Shown one piece after another: positions 55,685 through 64,000 of a stretch of DNA of 64,000 nucleotides. The stretch is from contig NZ_JAHBDK010000027.1 in assembly GCF_019956415.1 (NCBI RefSeq), forward strand, positions 18,834 to 82,833, given 5' to 3'. The notes beneath the pieces are model-generated. The model saw nothing but the letters and a program-made list of their open reading frames with translations. It made no database searches and was not told where the DNA came from. The stretch comes from Pseudomonas sp. GL-B-19 (GTDB lineage Bacteria > Pseudomonadota > Gammaproteobacteria > Pseudomonadales > Pseudomonadaceae). A program made the translations under genes and the position numbers. The first letter of the stretch is position 1, and each line of letters begins with the position of its first letter.

Positions 55685-56431
55685 GTGAACAAGTGGTTGA
55701 TACCAGCAGTTGTCACCGTGGCGTTGCTCAGCGGTTGCTCCACCGTACAACGTGGTTCGATTCCGGTTGAGGATGCCGGCACGGCTGTGTCCAACAGTGA
55801 GCGGATTTCGGCGAATGGTGGCTTTCGCAAGTCGACTGTGAAGCGTCCTGCGCAAGCGCAAACCCAATCCCAAACCCAGGCGATTCCGCAAGGCGACACC
55901 GGTGTAGTGGTGATGGTCCCGGGTGGCGGCGCCGCCACCTCTGCGCCGATCAGTACCTCGCCAATTACGCCGGGCCCGATTACTCCTGGGCCGATCGACA
56001 CGTCGCCGGTCCAGTCAGCACCGATCAATCAGGGCAGTTACAGCATGCCGCCGACGCCGAGCGGAATTCCTTCGGCGAGCGCTGGCGGTCTGTCAGCCGA
56101 CGAGCAGCTGGATGGTCCGGTGCTGGCGTTGTTGACCACGGCTCAGCAGCAACAGGCAAGCGGCGACCTCAACGGTGCTTCGTCCAGTCTGGAGCGTGCT
56201 CAGCGAGTCGCGCCGCGTGAGCCGCAAGTGCTTTATCGCCTGGCTCAGGTGCGCATGGCTCAAGGGGATGCCGCGCAGGCTGAACAATTCGCTCGTCGTG
56301 GTCTGACGTTCGCCAATGGCCGTCCGGATCTTCAAGCCAGCCTTTGGGATTTGATTGCCCAGGCGCGTGACAAACAAGGTGATTCTGCCGGCGCAGCATT
56401 GGCCCGTCAGAAGGCCAAGGTAGCGCTGTGA
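55685..56431 (+). CDS. lpoP: TPR lipoprotein, PBP1b activator LpoP
   Basis: 248 aa. Lipoprotein signal MNKWLIPAVVTVALLSGC with Cys18 as the lipid site. A long Pro/Thr/Ser/Gln-rich, probably disordered stalk (about 60-140) contains SPITPGPITPGPI-like repeats, then a TPR domain (about 148-240). This is the architecture of LpoP, which activates PBP1b in P. aeruginosa from the outer membrane, and the gene directly follows mrcB. Confidence 0.85.
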   Translation: MNKWLIPAVVTVALLSGCSTVQRGSIPVEDAGTAVSNSERISANGGFRKSTVKRPAQAQTQSQTQAIPQGDTGVVVMVPGGGAATSAPISTSPITPGPITPGPIDTSPVQSAPINQGSYSMPPTPSGIPSASAGGLSADEQLDGPVLALLTTAQQQQASGDLNGASSSLERAQRVAPREPQVLYRLAQVRMAQGDAAQAEQFARRGLTFANGRPDLQASLWDLIAQARDKQGDSAGAALARQKAKVAL

Positions 56432-56766
56432 TGGACTCACGTTTCCCGAAGATTGCCGAGCAGTTGCTGCTGATTGAGCGTGAACTGCGCGTGCAGGGTT
56501 GGTGGGATGATGTGTCGCCCTCCGCTGAAGCGCTTTCCAGTGTCGAGCCTTTTTCTGTCGATACGCTGGATTTCGAGCAGTGGCTGCAATGGATCTTCTT
56601 GCCGCGCATGAAGATGATCCTGGAACAGGATTTACCGCTGCCTAACGCTTCGGGCATTCAGGAAATGGCCGAAATGGTCTTCGCCGGGCGCAATGTCCAA
56701 GGCAAGGATCGGCAGCTGCAAGTGCTGCTCAAAGAGTTCGACCTGCTGATCACTGCCTCCCGCTAA
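56431..56766 (+). CDS. YqcC family protein
   Basis: 111 aa from ATG at 56431, sharing the last base of the lpoP stop. All-helical, acidic, with the YqcC stretch LRVQGWWDDVSPSAEALSS and FEQWLQWIFLPRM. In E. coli yqcC is beside truC; here it is in the mrcB-lpoP operon. No function known to me. Confidence 0.9.
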   Translation: MDSRFPKIAEQLLLIERELRVQGWWDDVSPSAEALSSVEPFSVDTLDFEQWLQWIFLPRMKMILEQDLPLPNASGIQEMAEMVFAGRNVQGKDRQLQVLLKEFDLLITASR

Positions 56767-56778
56767 CTCCGATCCTTT

Positions 56779-56883
56779 GTAGGAGCCAAGCTTGCTCCGG
56801 GCGGCGTTCCGACGATAGCGGTGAAACATTCAACAAATCTGTTGAGTGCTATGCCCTCATCGCAAGCAAGCTCGGCTCCTACA
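56779..56883. repeat. REPIN, GTAGGAGC(C)AAGCTTGC type, running into a gene end
   Basis: Arms gtaggagccaagcttgctcc and gcaagcaagctcggctccta, inverted. A fourth REP family. The right arm supplies the last codons and the stop of the minus-strand DUF4124 gene. Confidence 0.85.
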
Positions 56884-57294
56884 GCAGTTATCCGCAATCT
56901 GTTTCTGTGTTTCGCTGATGCGCTCCTGACGTTGTTGGTCGGTCAGGCGGCGCATCTCGCCGTCCACATCCTCCCGAAGTCGCGGATTGTTTTGCAGTCG
57001 AGCCAGGTTCGTCCGCGCCTGCACGCAAAATGCGTTGAGTTGAGCTTGCTGCTCGGCGACCTGCTTTTTTACGGTGTTGTCGATGTCCTGTTGATTACCG
57101 ATGGCGCTGCTGCCTGGCAGCGTGTCCGGTTTGCTGGCAGAAGAGGAGGGCGTCACCAGGGTGGCGGCTTCCTGTCCTTGGGGTGGTTGTGAATCGAAGT
57201 GAGTCACGCCTTGGACATCGACCCATTTGTAGATCTGGCCCGCCATGCATAAAGGGCTGATCAGCAGGCTGACCGTGAAGAAGATCGTTCGCAT
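56857..57294 (-). CDS. DUF4124 domain periplasmic protein
   Basis: 145 aa from ATG at 57294. Signal peptide 1-18 (ending CMAG), then DUF4124 with QIYKWVDVQGVTHFDSQPP (about 20-38), a Ser-rich linker and a helical region rich in Gln/Arg. The last eight or so residues (CRSRACLR) and the TGA come from the REP arm, so the natural C terminus was probably replaced by the repeat. Confidence 0.85.
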   Translation of the reverse strand: MRTIFFTVSLLISPLCMAGQIYKWVDVQGVTHFDSQPPQGQEAATLVTPSSSASKPDTLPGSSAIGNQQDIDNTVKKQVAEQQAQLNAFCVQARTNLARLQNNPRLREDVDGEMRRLTDQQRQERISETQKQIADNCCRSRACLR

Positions 57295-57694
57295 GCCATT
57301 TCCTAGTCTTGAGTTGCGCAATCGAAGCTAACACAGTCGTTGTTTGGCGATTTTTTCTTGCTTTCTCATGTGCTTACTTCAATAAAGCACATTGACGACT
57401 TGACTTGCAGAGGACGAAACAGAAGAATCCAAAGTCCGCTGTAGAGGGACTGCCAGAAGCAGACCCACTCAGCAGATCATGAGGCGCACATCCGCGCCGA
57501 CTTGTTACACCCGCAACGCGTTACCTCGCGCTGGGTGGGAAAGGCCCGCAACACTTGGGACGATCCCAATACTTGCTCAGTCAGTGCTGACGTAGTCGGC
57601 GACCACCGTCGCTCATGCTCTGCTGAGAAGTAAACCTATTAAGACCCGTCCCCGTTTTTGTGGGCGGTATTCTGGCGTTTTAGAGGTGAACAAC
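57295..57694. other. Leader region of the ilvIHC operon
   Basis: 400 bp. Between 57479 and 57595 a 38-codon reading frame (ATG ... TAG) ends with TIPILAQSVLT; it is short of the Ile/Val/Leu runs of a classical attenuator peptide. No terminator/antiterminator pair with a T-run was found before the ilvI start. A promoter is likely near 57390-57420 (TTGACG or TTGACT) but no convincing -10 was seen. Confidence 0.5.
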
Positions 57695-59419
57695 GTGGAG
57701 CTTTTATCTGGCGGTGAGATGCTCGTCCGCTTCTTGCGTGACGAAGGCGTCAAATATATCTACGGGTACCCGGGTGGTGCTCTTCTTCATGTCTACGATG
57801 CCCTGTTCAAAGAACCGGAAGTGACCCACATCCTGGTTCGTCACGAGCAGGCTGCGACCCATATGGCTGACGGTTATGCCCGTGCCACCGGTAAAGCCGG
57901 CGTGGTACTGGTGACTTCCGGCCCGGGCGCAACCAACGCCATCACCGGTATTGCCACGGCCTACATGGACTCCATTCCGATGGTGGTCATTTCCGGCCAG
58001 GTGCCTAGCAGCATGGTGGGCACTGATGCGTTCCAGGAAACCGACATGATCGGTATCTCCCGGCCGATCGTGAAGCACAGCTTCATGATCAAGCACGCAT
58101 CAGAAATCCCGGAAGTCATGAAGAAAGCGTTCTACCTGGCGCAATCCGGTCGTCCGGGCCCGGTCGTTGTCGATATTCCGAAAGACATGACCAACCCGGC
58201 CGAGAAGTTCGAATACATCTTCCCGAAGAAAGCCAAGCTGCGTTCCTACAGCCCGGCCGTTCGCGGTCATTCCGGGCAAATCCGCAAGGCGGCAGAAATG
58301 CTCCTGGCGGCCAAGCGTCCAGTGATGTACGCCGGCGGCGGTGTGATTCTGGGTGGTGGCTCCGCGCCGCTGACCGAATTGGCGAAGATGCTCAACCTGC
58401 CAGTGACCAATACCCTGATGGGCTTGGGTGCCTACCCTGGCACCGACCGTCAGTTCATCGGCATGCTCGGCATGCACGGCAGCTACACCGCCAACCTTGC
58501 GATGCACCATGCCGACGTGATCCTTGCGGTCGGCGCACGTTTCGATGACCGTGTGATCAACGGTCCGGCCAAGTTCTGCCCGAATGCCAAGATCATTCAC
58601 ATCGACATCGACCCGGCTTCGATTTCCAAGACCATCAAGGCAGACGTGCCTATCGTCGGCCCGGTCGAGAGCGTCTTGACCGAAATGGTCGCGATCCTCA
58701 AGGAAATCGGCGAGACCCCGAACAAGGAGTCCGTTGCCAGCTGGTGGAAGCAGGTCGACGAATGGCGCGGTGATCGCGGCCTGTTCCCTTACGACAAGGG
58801 CGACGGCAGCGTCATCAAGCCGCAGACCGTGATCGAAACCCTGTGCGAAGTCACCAATGGCGATGCCTTTGTGGCCTCCGACGTGGGTCAGCACCAAATG
58901 TTCGCGGCGCAGTACTACAAGTTCAACAAGCCGAACCGCTGGATCAACTCCGGTGGCCTGGGCACCATGGGCTTCGGTTTTCCGGCGGCCATGGGCATCA
59001 AGTTGAGCTTCCCGGATGCCGACGTTGTCTGCGTGACGGGCGAGGGCAGTATCCAGATGAACATTCAGGAACTGTCCACCTGTCTGCAATATGGCTTGCC
59101 GGTCAAAATCGTGATCCTGAACAACGGCGTTCTGGGTATGGTTCGCCAGTGGCAAGACATGAGTTACGGCAGCCGACACTCGCACTCCTACATGGAATCC
59201 TTGCCTGACTTCGTCAAGCTGGCAGAAGCCTATGGTCACGTTGGCGTGCGCATCACCGACTCGAAAGATTTGAAGTCGAAGATGGAGGAGGCGTTCGCCA
59301 TGAAGGATCGCCTGGTGGTGCTGGATATTTCAGTCGACACCAGCGAACACGTCTACCCGATGCAGATCAAAGACGGCTCCATGCGCGATATGTGGCTGAG
59401 CAAGACGGAGCGTACTTAA
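57695..59419 (+). CDS. ilvI: Acetolactate synthase large subunit
   Basis: First common step of valine, leucine and isoleucine synthesis; ThDP and FAD enzyme. 574 aa from GTG at 57695 (GAGGTGA upstream); a GTG at 57686 lacks a site. Catalytic Glu51 in [14 protein letters not shown], ThDP motif GEGSIQMN ... LNNGVLGM, and GYPGGALL at the N terminus. Two bases before the ilvH start. Confidence 0.97.
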   Translation: MELLSGGEMLVRFLRDEGVKYIYGYPGGALLHVYDALFKEPEVTHILVRHEQAATHMADGYARATGKAGVVLVTSGPGATNAITGIATAYMDSIPMVVISGQVPSSMVGTDAFQETDMIGISRPIVKHSFMIKHASEIPEVMKKAFYLAQSGRPGPVVVDIPKDMTNPAEKFEYIFPKKAKLRSYSPAVRGHSGQIRKAAEMLLAAKRPVMYAGGGVILGGGSAPLTELAKMLNLPVTNTLMGLGAYPGTDRQFIGMLGMHGSYTANLAMHHADVILAVGARFDDRVINGPAKFCPNAKIIHIDIDPASISKTIKADVPIVGPVESVLTEMVAILKEIGETPNKESVASWWKQVDEWRGDRGLFPYDKGDGSVIKPQTVIETLCEVTNGDAFVASDVGQHQMFAAQYYKFNKPNRWINSGGLGTMGFGFPAAMGIKLSFPDADVVCVTGEGSIQMNIQELSTCLQYGLPVKIVILNNGVLGMVRQWQDMSYGSRHSHSYMESLPDFVKLAEAYGHVGVRITDSKDLKSKMEEAFAMKDRLVVLDISVDTSEHVYPMQIKDGSMRDMWLSKTERT

Positions 59420-59421
59420 TC

Positions 59422-59913
59422 ATGCGACACATTATTTCCTTGCTTCTGGAAAACGAACCGGGCGCTCTGTCTCGTGTAGTCGGCCTGTTCTCGCAGCGCA
59501 ACTACAACATCGAAAGCCTGACCGTGGCACCCACCGAAGACCCGACTCTGTCGCGTCTGACGCTGACCACCGTTGGCCACGATGAAGTCATCGAGCAGAT
59601 CACCAAGAACTTGAACAAGCTGATTGAAGTGGTCAAATTGGTCGACCTGTCGGAGAGTGCTCACATCGAGCGCGAACTGATGCTGGTCAAGGTCAAGGCC
59701 ACCGGCGCCCAGCGTGCCGAGATCAAGCGCACTACCGATATTTACCGTGGGCAGATCGTCGATGTCAGCGCCAGCGTGTATACCGTTCAACTGACCGGTA
59801 CCAGCGACAAGCTCGACAGCTTCATTCAGTCCATTGGCACTGCGTCGATTCTGGAAACCGTCCGTAGCGGCGTAACCGGTATTGCCCGCGGCGACAAAGT
59901 ACTCAGCATCTAA
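59422..59913 (+). CDS. ilvH: Acetolactate synthase small (regulatory) subunit
   Basis: 163 aa. N-terminal ACT domain (RHIISLLLENEPGALSRVVGLFSQRNYNIESLTV) that binds valine for feedback control, then the second ACT-like C-terminal part. Coupled to ilvI. Confidence 0.97.
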   Translation: MRHIISLLLENEPGALSRVVGLFSQRNYNIESLTVAPTEDPTLSRLTLTTVGHDEVIEQITKNLNKLIEVVKLVDLSESAHIERELMLVKVKATGAQRAEIKRTTDIYRGQIVDVSASVYTVQLTGTSDKLDSFIQSIGTASILETVRSGVTGIARGDKVLSI

Positions 59914-59952
59914 ACCAAATTAGCGAATGGCCTGAACGGCCTGGATACATAG

Positions 59953-60978
<1,026 letters not shown>

Positions 60979-60995
60979 GTCACGCCCTTGTACGG

Positions 60996-61021
60996 AAAAC
61001 GCGGCCTAGGCCGCGTTTTTT
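60996..61021 (+). terminator. Rho-independent terminator of ilvIHC
   Basis: Stem acgcggcc/ggccgcgt with a minimal TA loop and six T, 20 bp after the ilvC stop. Confidence 0.9.
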
Positions 61022-61123
61022 CGTTTGGATCGCCGCTTCTGGTATAAAGCTGCATCGTTTGTGGCCGAACCGTCGTCCCAGACACCTGTCGAAAACTTTC
61101 CATCCTGTTGCAAGGTAATGTCC

Positions 61124-61981
61124 ATGAGCGAACGCCCCGAAGAGCCAAACCAGGCTTCTGACGCCGAAAGCCTGCTGCCCATCGATGAACATATCGAAGA
61201 AGGGCATGACGCTGAAGGCCGCAAAGTCCGGCATCGTGGTATCTATCTTCTACCGAATCTGTTCACCACTGCGAACCTGTTCGCAGGGTTCTACTCCATC
61301 ATCAACTCGATGAGCGCCCAGGCGGCGTTGAGTGCCGGTGATTCGGTCAATGCGAGCAAGTACTTTGCTTTCGCCGCGATCGCGATTTTCGTCGCGATGG
61401 TGCTCGACGGTCTCGATGGCCGCGTGGCGCGCATGACCAATACCCAGAGCGCTTTTGGTGCCGAGTACGACTCGCTGTCGGACATGGTCGCCTTTGGTGT
61501 TGCGCCGGCATTGCTGGCGTTTGGCTGGGCCTTGGGTGATATGGGCAAGGTCGGCTGGATGGTTGCCTTCATTTATGTGGCGGGTGCGGCGTTGCGTCTG
61601 GCGCGCTTCAACACTCAGGTTGGCACCGCGGACAAGCGCTACTTCATCGGCCTGGCCAGTCCGGCGGCGGCGGGTGTGGTTGCCGGGATTGTCTGGGCGT
61701 TCAGCGACTACGGCATTCAGGGATCGAAGATGTCCTTCCTGGTTGCGCTGATGGTTGCGGCTGCCGGCATGCTGATGGTTAGCAACATCAAGTACAACAG
61801 CTTCAAGGAACTGGACTTGAAAGGGCGCGTACCTTTTGTGGCGATCCTTGCGGTGGTGCTGGTGTTTGCTGTGGTCTTCAGCGATCCGCCACGCATTCTG
61901 TTGTTGGTTTTCCTCGCTTACGCGGCCTCCGGCCCGGTGCAATACCTGTTGCGCCTTCGTCGGCACAAAAACGCCGAGTGA
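61124..61981 (+). CDS. pssA: CDP-diacylglycerol-serine O-phosphatidyltransferase PssA
   Basis: Makes phosphatidylserine for phosphatidylethanolamine; inner membrane. 285 aa from ATG at 61124 (CAAGG 8 bp upstream); ATG at 61118 is too close to that site. The CDP-alcohol phosphotransferase motif DG-x2-AR-x8-G-x3-D-x3-D is complete (DGRVAR ... GAEYDSLSD). About seven transmembrane helices and an acidic N-terminal extension. Confidence 0.94.
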   Translation: MSERPEEPNQASDAESLLPIDEHIEEGHDAEGRKVRHRGIYLLPNLFTTANLFAGFYSIINSMSAQAALSAGDSVNASKYFAFAAIAIFVAMVLDGLDGRVARMTNTQSAFGAEYDSLSDMVAFGVAPALLAFGWALGDMGKVGWMVAFIYVAGAALRLARFNTQVGTADKRYFIGLASPAAAGVVAGIVWAFSDYGIQGSKMSFLVALMVAAAGMLMVSNIKYNSFKELDLKGRVPFVAILAVVLVFAVVFSDPPRILLLVFLAYAASGPVQYLLRLRRHKNAE

Positions 61982-62044
61982 TGTAATTTCCCCCATACTC
62001 CGCAGTCTATTGGTGCATCTGTTCTCCAAAGCTGCGGAGTTGCC

Positions 62045-63058
62045 ATGCTGATCAAAGTACCCAAAGCGTCTGACTGCCATGAGTCGGACGTCACGCCTGA
62101 ATCTTTCTATCTATCTCGTCGTAATGTTCTCGGTGCCGCCGTTGCAGGTTTGGCTTTCAGTAGCTTGCCGCGCTGGGCGAGTGCCGAGGAGGCTTCGCGC
62201 TATGCGGATGTCGAGCCTGGCAAGGCGCCTTCCTGGTTTGCCGAAAAGCTTCCTTCTACTAAATGGGGTGCGGTCGCCGTCAAGGACGAAGCGATTACGC
62301 CCTTCAAAGATGCGACCCACTACAACAACTTCTATGAGTTCGGTACTGATAAAGGCGACCCTGCTGCCAATGCGGGGGCGTTAAAGACTGAGCCGTGGAG
62401 CGTGGTGGTGGATGGAGAGGTGGGCAGGCCGGGGCGGTATACGCTGGAAGACTTCATGAAGCCTTACCAGTTAGAGGAACGGATCTATCGTCTTCGCTGT
62501 GTTGAAGCGTGGTCGATGGTCATTCCGTGGATCGGGTTCCCCATCTCGGCCTTGCTCAAGCAAGTCGAGCCGACCTCAAAGGCGAAGTACATTCGTTTCG
62601 AAACCCTGGAAGATCCCAAGAGTATGCCGGGGCAGCGGTCAGGCTTTGCCTTGATTGACTGGCCATATGTAGAAGGGCTGCGTCTGGATGAAGCGATGAA
62701 CCCGCTGGCGATTTTTGCGGTAGGCATGTACGGGCGTGAACTGCCTAATCAGAATGGAGCGCCGCTACGCCTGGTGGTGCCCTGGAAGTACGGCTTCAAG
62801 AGCATCAAATCCATTGTGCGTATCAGTCTGGTCAGCGAGCAGCCGAAAACGACATGGCAGAGCATTGCTGCGGATGAGTATGGTTTTTACGCAAATGTGA
62901 ATCCCATGGTTGATCACCCGCGCTGGACTCAGGCGCGGGAGCGTCGTCTGCCCAGTGGTCTGTTCAAGCCGAATGTGCGGGACACGCAGATGTTCAACGG
63001 CTACGCGGATGAAGTCGCCTCTCTATATACAGGGCTCGATTTGCGGAAGAACTACTGA
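62045..63058 (+). CDS. msrP: Protein-methionine-sulfoxide reductase molybdo-subunit MsrP
   Basis: Periplasmic Mo-cofactor enzyme that repairs oxidised methionines in envelope proteins. 337 aa. Twin-Arg signal [15 protein letters not shown] near 24-38; Mo-ligating Cys152 in [11 protein letters not shown]-terminal [16 protein letters not shown] typical of YedY. TGATG overlap (one base) with msrQ. Confidence 0.96.
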   Translation: MLIKVPKASDCHESDVTPESFYLSRRNVLGAAVAGLAFSSLPRWASAEEASRYADVEPGKAPSWFAEKLPSTKWGAVAVKDEAITPFKDATHYNNFYEFGTDKGDPAANAGALKTEPWSVVVDGEVGRPGRYTLEDFMKPYQLEERIYRLRCVEAWSMVIPWIGFPISALLKQVEPTSKAKYIRFETLEDPKSMPGQRSGFALIDWPYVEGLRLDEAMNPLAIFAVGMYGRELPNQNGAPLRLVVPWKYGFKSIKSIVRISLVSEQPKTTWQSIAADEYGFYANVNPMVDHPRWTQARERRLPSGLFKPNVRDTQMFNGYADEVASLYTGLDLRKNY

Positions 63059-63678
63059 TGCGTTTTCCGGTTTGGCATATTGGCGTCTTCATTGCGGCAG
63101 CGGTGTGGCCGCTACTCTGGTTGTATCAGGCGTGGGCGGATGTGCTGGGGCCTGATCCGGGCAAGGTGCTGGTTGACCGGTTGGGGTTGGGTACGCTTGT
63201 TCTGCTACTCATTGCCCTCAGCTTGACGCCCCTGCAAAAACTCACCGGGTGGGGGGGGTGGATTGCGGTGCGAAGACAGATCGGTTTGTGGTGCTTCGCG
63301 TATGTGGTTTTGCATTTAAGCGGCTATACGGCGTTCATCCTTGGGTTCGACTGGTCGCAACTGGGTGTTGAGTTGCGCAAACGGCCGTACATTATTGTCG
63401 GTACATTGGGATTCTTGTTTTTGCTGGCGTTGGCGGTGACCTCCAATCGCTACAGTCAGCGGCGTTTGGGCGCTCGCTGGAAGAAGCTGCATCGCCTGGT
63501 CTATGTGATTCTCGGGCTTGGGTTGCTGCATATGTTGTGGATCGTCCGTGCCGACCTGAAGGAGTGGGTGGTGTATGCCTCTATAGGGGTGTTGCTATTA
63601 GTGCTGCGTATACCGGTAGTTACCCGTCGAATCCCGCGTTTAGTGGCTAAAAAGGCACCGTCTGTACGAAAGGCGTAA
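63058..63678 (+). CDS. msrQ: Heme-binding membrane subunit MsrQ
   Basis: 206 aa, six predicted transmembrane helices with heme-ligand His candidates ([22 protein letters not shown]). Passes electrons from the quinone pool to MsrP. Coupled to msrP by an overlapping start. Confidence 0.95.
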   Translation: MRFPVWHIGVFIAAAVWPLLWLYQAWADVLGPDPGKVLVDRLGLGTLVLLLIALSLTPLQKLTGWGGWIAVRRQIGLWCFAYVVLHLSGYTAFILGFDWSQLGVELRKRPYIIVGTLGFLFLLALAVTSNRYSQRRLGARWKKLHRLVYVILGLGLLHMLWIVRADLKEWVVYASIGVLLLVLRIPVVTRRIPRLVAKKAPSVRKA

Positions 63679-63685
63679 TTAAAGG

Positions 63686-63713
63686 TTGACGGCAGATTCT
63701 GGGTGTCTATAAT
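63686..63713 (+). promoter_or_regulatory. rRNA operon promoter, first of three
   Basis: TTGACG (63686-63691), 16-bp spacer, TATAAT (63708-63713), then TCGCCCC. 8 bp after the msrQ stop. Confidence 0.75.
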
Positions 63714-63831
63714 TCGCCCCACTTCCAGCGCAGTCGAAACGGAAAACTCCTTGGTAAACAAAGAGTTACGCAGTTTTCGGCAGCAAGCGGTTTCAGTTCA
63801 TCGAAGCCCGAAAGGAGTTGAAAAAGAGGTG

Positions 63832-63859
63832 TTGACAGCAGCGTGTAACGCTGTAGAAT
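63832..63859 (+). promoter_or_regulatory. rRNA operon promoter, second of three
   Basis: TTGACA (63832-63837), 16-bp spacer, TAGAAT (63854-63859), discriminator TCGCCTCCC. Confidence 0.88.
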
Positions 63860-63940
63860 TCGCCTCCCGCTGACGAGAGATCGAAAGCGCAAGTGGTTGA
63901 AGTTACAAAGGAAACTTTGAAAACTTCTGAAAATAACCGC

Positions 63941-63968
63941 TTGACAGCAACAGAGGCTGCTGTAGAAT
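63941..63968 (+). promoter_or_regulatory. rRNA operon promoter, third of three
   Basis: TTGACA (63941-63946), 16-bp spacer, TAGAAT (63963-63968), discriminator GCGCGCCTCGG. The sequence that follows (gagacgaaagatcttaacc) is the known start of the rrn leader in Pseudomonas, so 16S rRNA should begin shortly after the window ends. Confidence 0.9.
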
Positions 63969-64000
63969 GCGCGCCTCGGTTGAGACGAAAGATCTTAACC

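Noticed and set aside
56857..57192. Plus-strand frame of about 120 aa overlapping the DUF4124 gene
   Set aside because: It starts inside the REPIN and is antisense to a gene with a signal peptide and a recognised domain.
57479..57595. 38-codon frame before ilvI considered as an attenuation leader peptide
   Set aside because: No run of Ile, Val or Leu codons and no terminator hairpin after it; kept only as an observation.

Overview
The window is a stretch of core chromosome from a fluorescent-type Pseudomonas (P. fluorescens/P. putida side of the genus rather than P. aeruginosa). The evidence is the high-GC coding, the gene families, the many REP/REPIN palindromes of P. fluorescens type (GTGGGAGCGAGCCTGCTCGCGA and relatives), the sigma-54/PilSR/CbrAB wiring, and a gene order that, from memory, follows P. 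aeruginosa PAO1 in large blocks (fimT to pilA; acsA to cbrA; phu genes/prrF to the rrn operon). Every assignment was made by reading the sequence; no database search was run.

Layout. 1-3557: type IV pilus minor pilin cluster (fimT divergent; fimU, pilV, pilW, pilX, a small exported EF-hand-like protein, pilE). 3613-7992: thiO, then pilR/pilS and a small PP0621-like protein. 8071-13719: bamD, rluD, pgeF and clpB with a sigma-32 promoter. 13853-14424: tRNA-Asn, -Pro, -Lys and a second identical tRNA-Pro. 14433-19705: an orphan EGKC/EF-hand secreted protein, an NDH-2 type dehydrogenase, DUF3094, MOSC, DUF1780, a secreted protein plus an orphan CbiM-like permease, a 71-aa protein and yacG. 19702-23118: coaE, pilD, pilC, and divergent pilA with a sigma-54 promoter. 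23295-29151: BON protein, DUF748 giant, rRNA-type methyltransferase, DUF2236 protein. 29202-37695: acsA, pgi, panD, panC, panB, folK, pcnB. 37836-43211: REP cluster, sRNA crcZ, cbrB, cbrA, and the small gene cbrX. 43289-47359: gluQRS, dksA, aminotransferase, sfsA, Rieske protein. 47520-50996: an internally deleted phuT remnant, phuU, phuV, phuW-like lipoprotein, the Fur-controlled sRNA prrF, and a TfoX-like gene. 51234-57294: pentapeptide protein, APH/ATPase fusion, mrcB, lpoP, YqcC, DUF4124. 57695-63678: ilvI, ilvH, ilvC, pssA, msrP, msrQ. 63686-64000: three tandem promoters and the leader of an rRNA operon whose 16S gene would begin just past the right edge.

How the genes work together. The window holds two complete sigma-54 circuits with kinase, regulator and likely target promoter: PilS/PilR with pilA, and CbrA/CbrB with crcZ. 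It holds pilus assembly parts (PilC, PilD, PilA, minor pilins), but pilB and pilY1/pilY2 are missing from the places where they would be expected. It also holds a pantothenate block (panB, panC, panD, with folK next to it and coaE elsewhere), the branched-chain amino acid operon, and DksA together with tRNA/rrn promoters that carry GC-rich discriminators.

This is mostly ordinary core genome. The items most worth a second look are the orphan EGKC-motif EF-hand protein (a possible modified-peptide metallophore precursor), the cleanly deleted phuT in front of an intact permease/ATPase pair, and the short EF-hand-like protein that sits where pilY1 should be.
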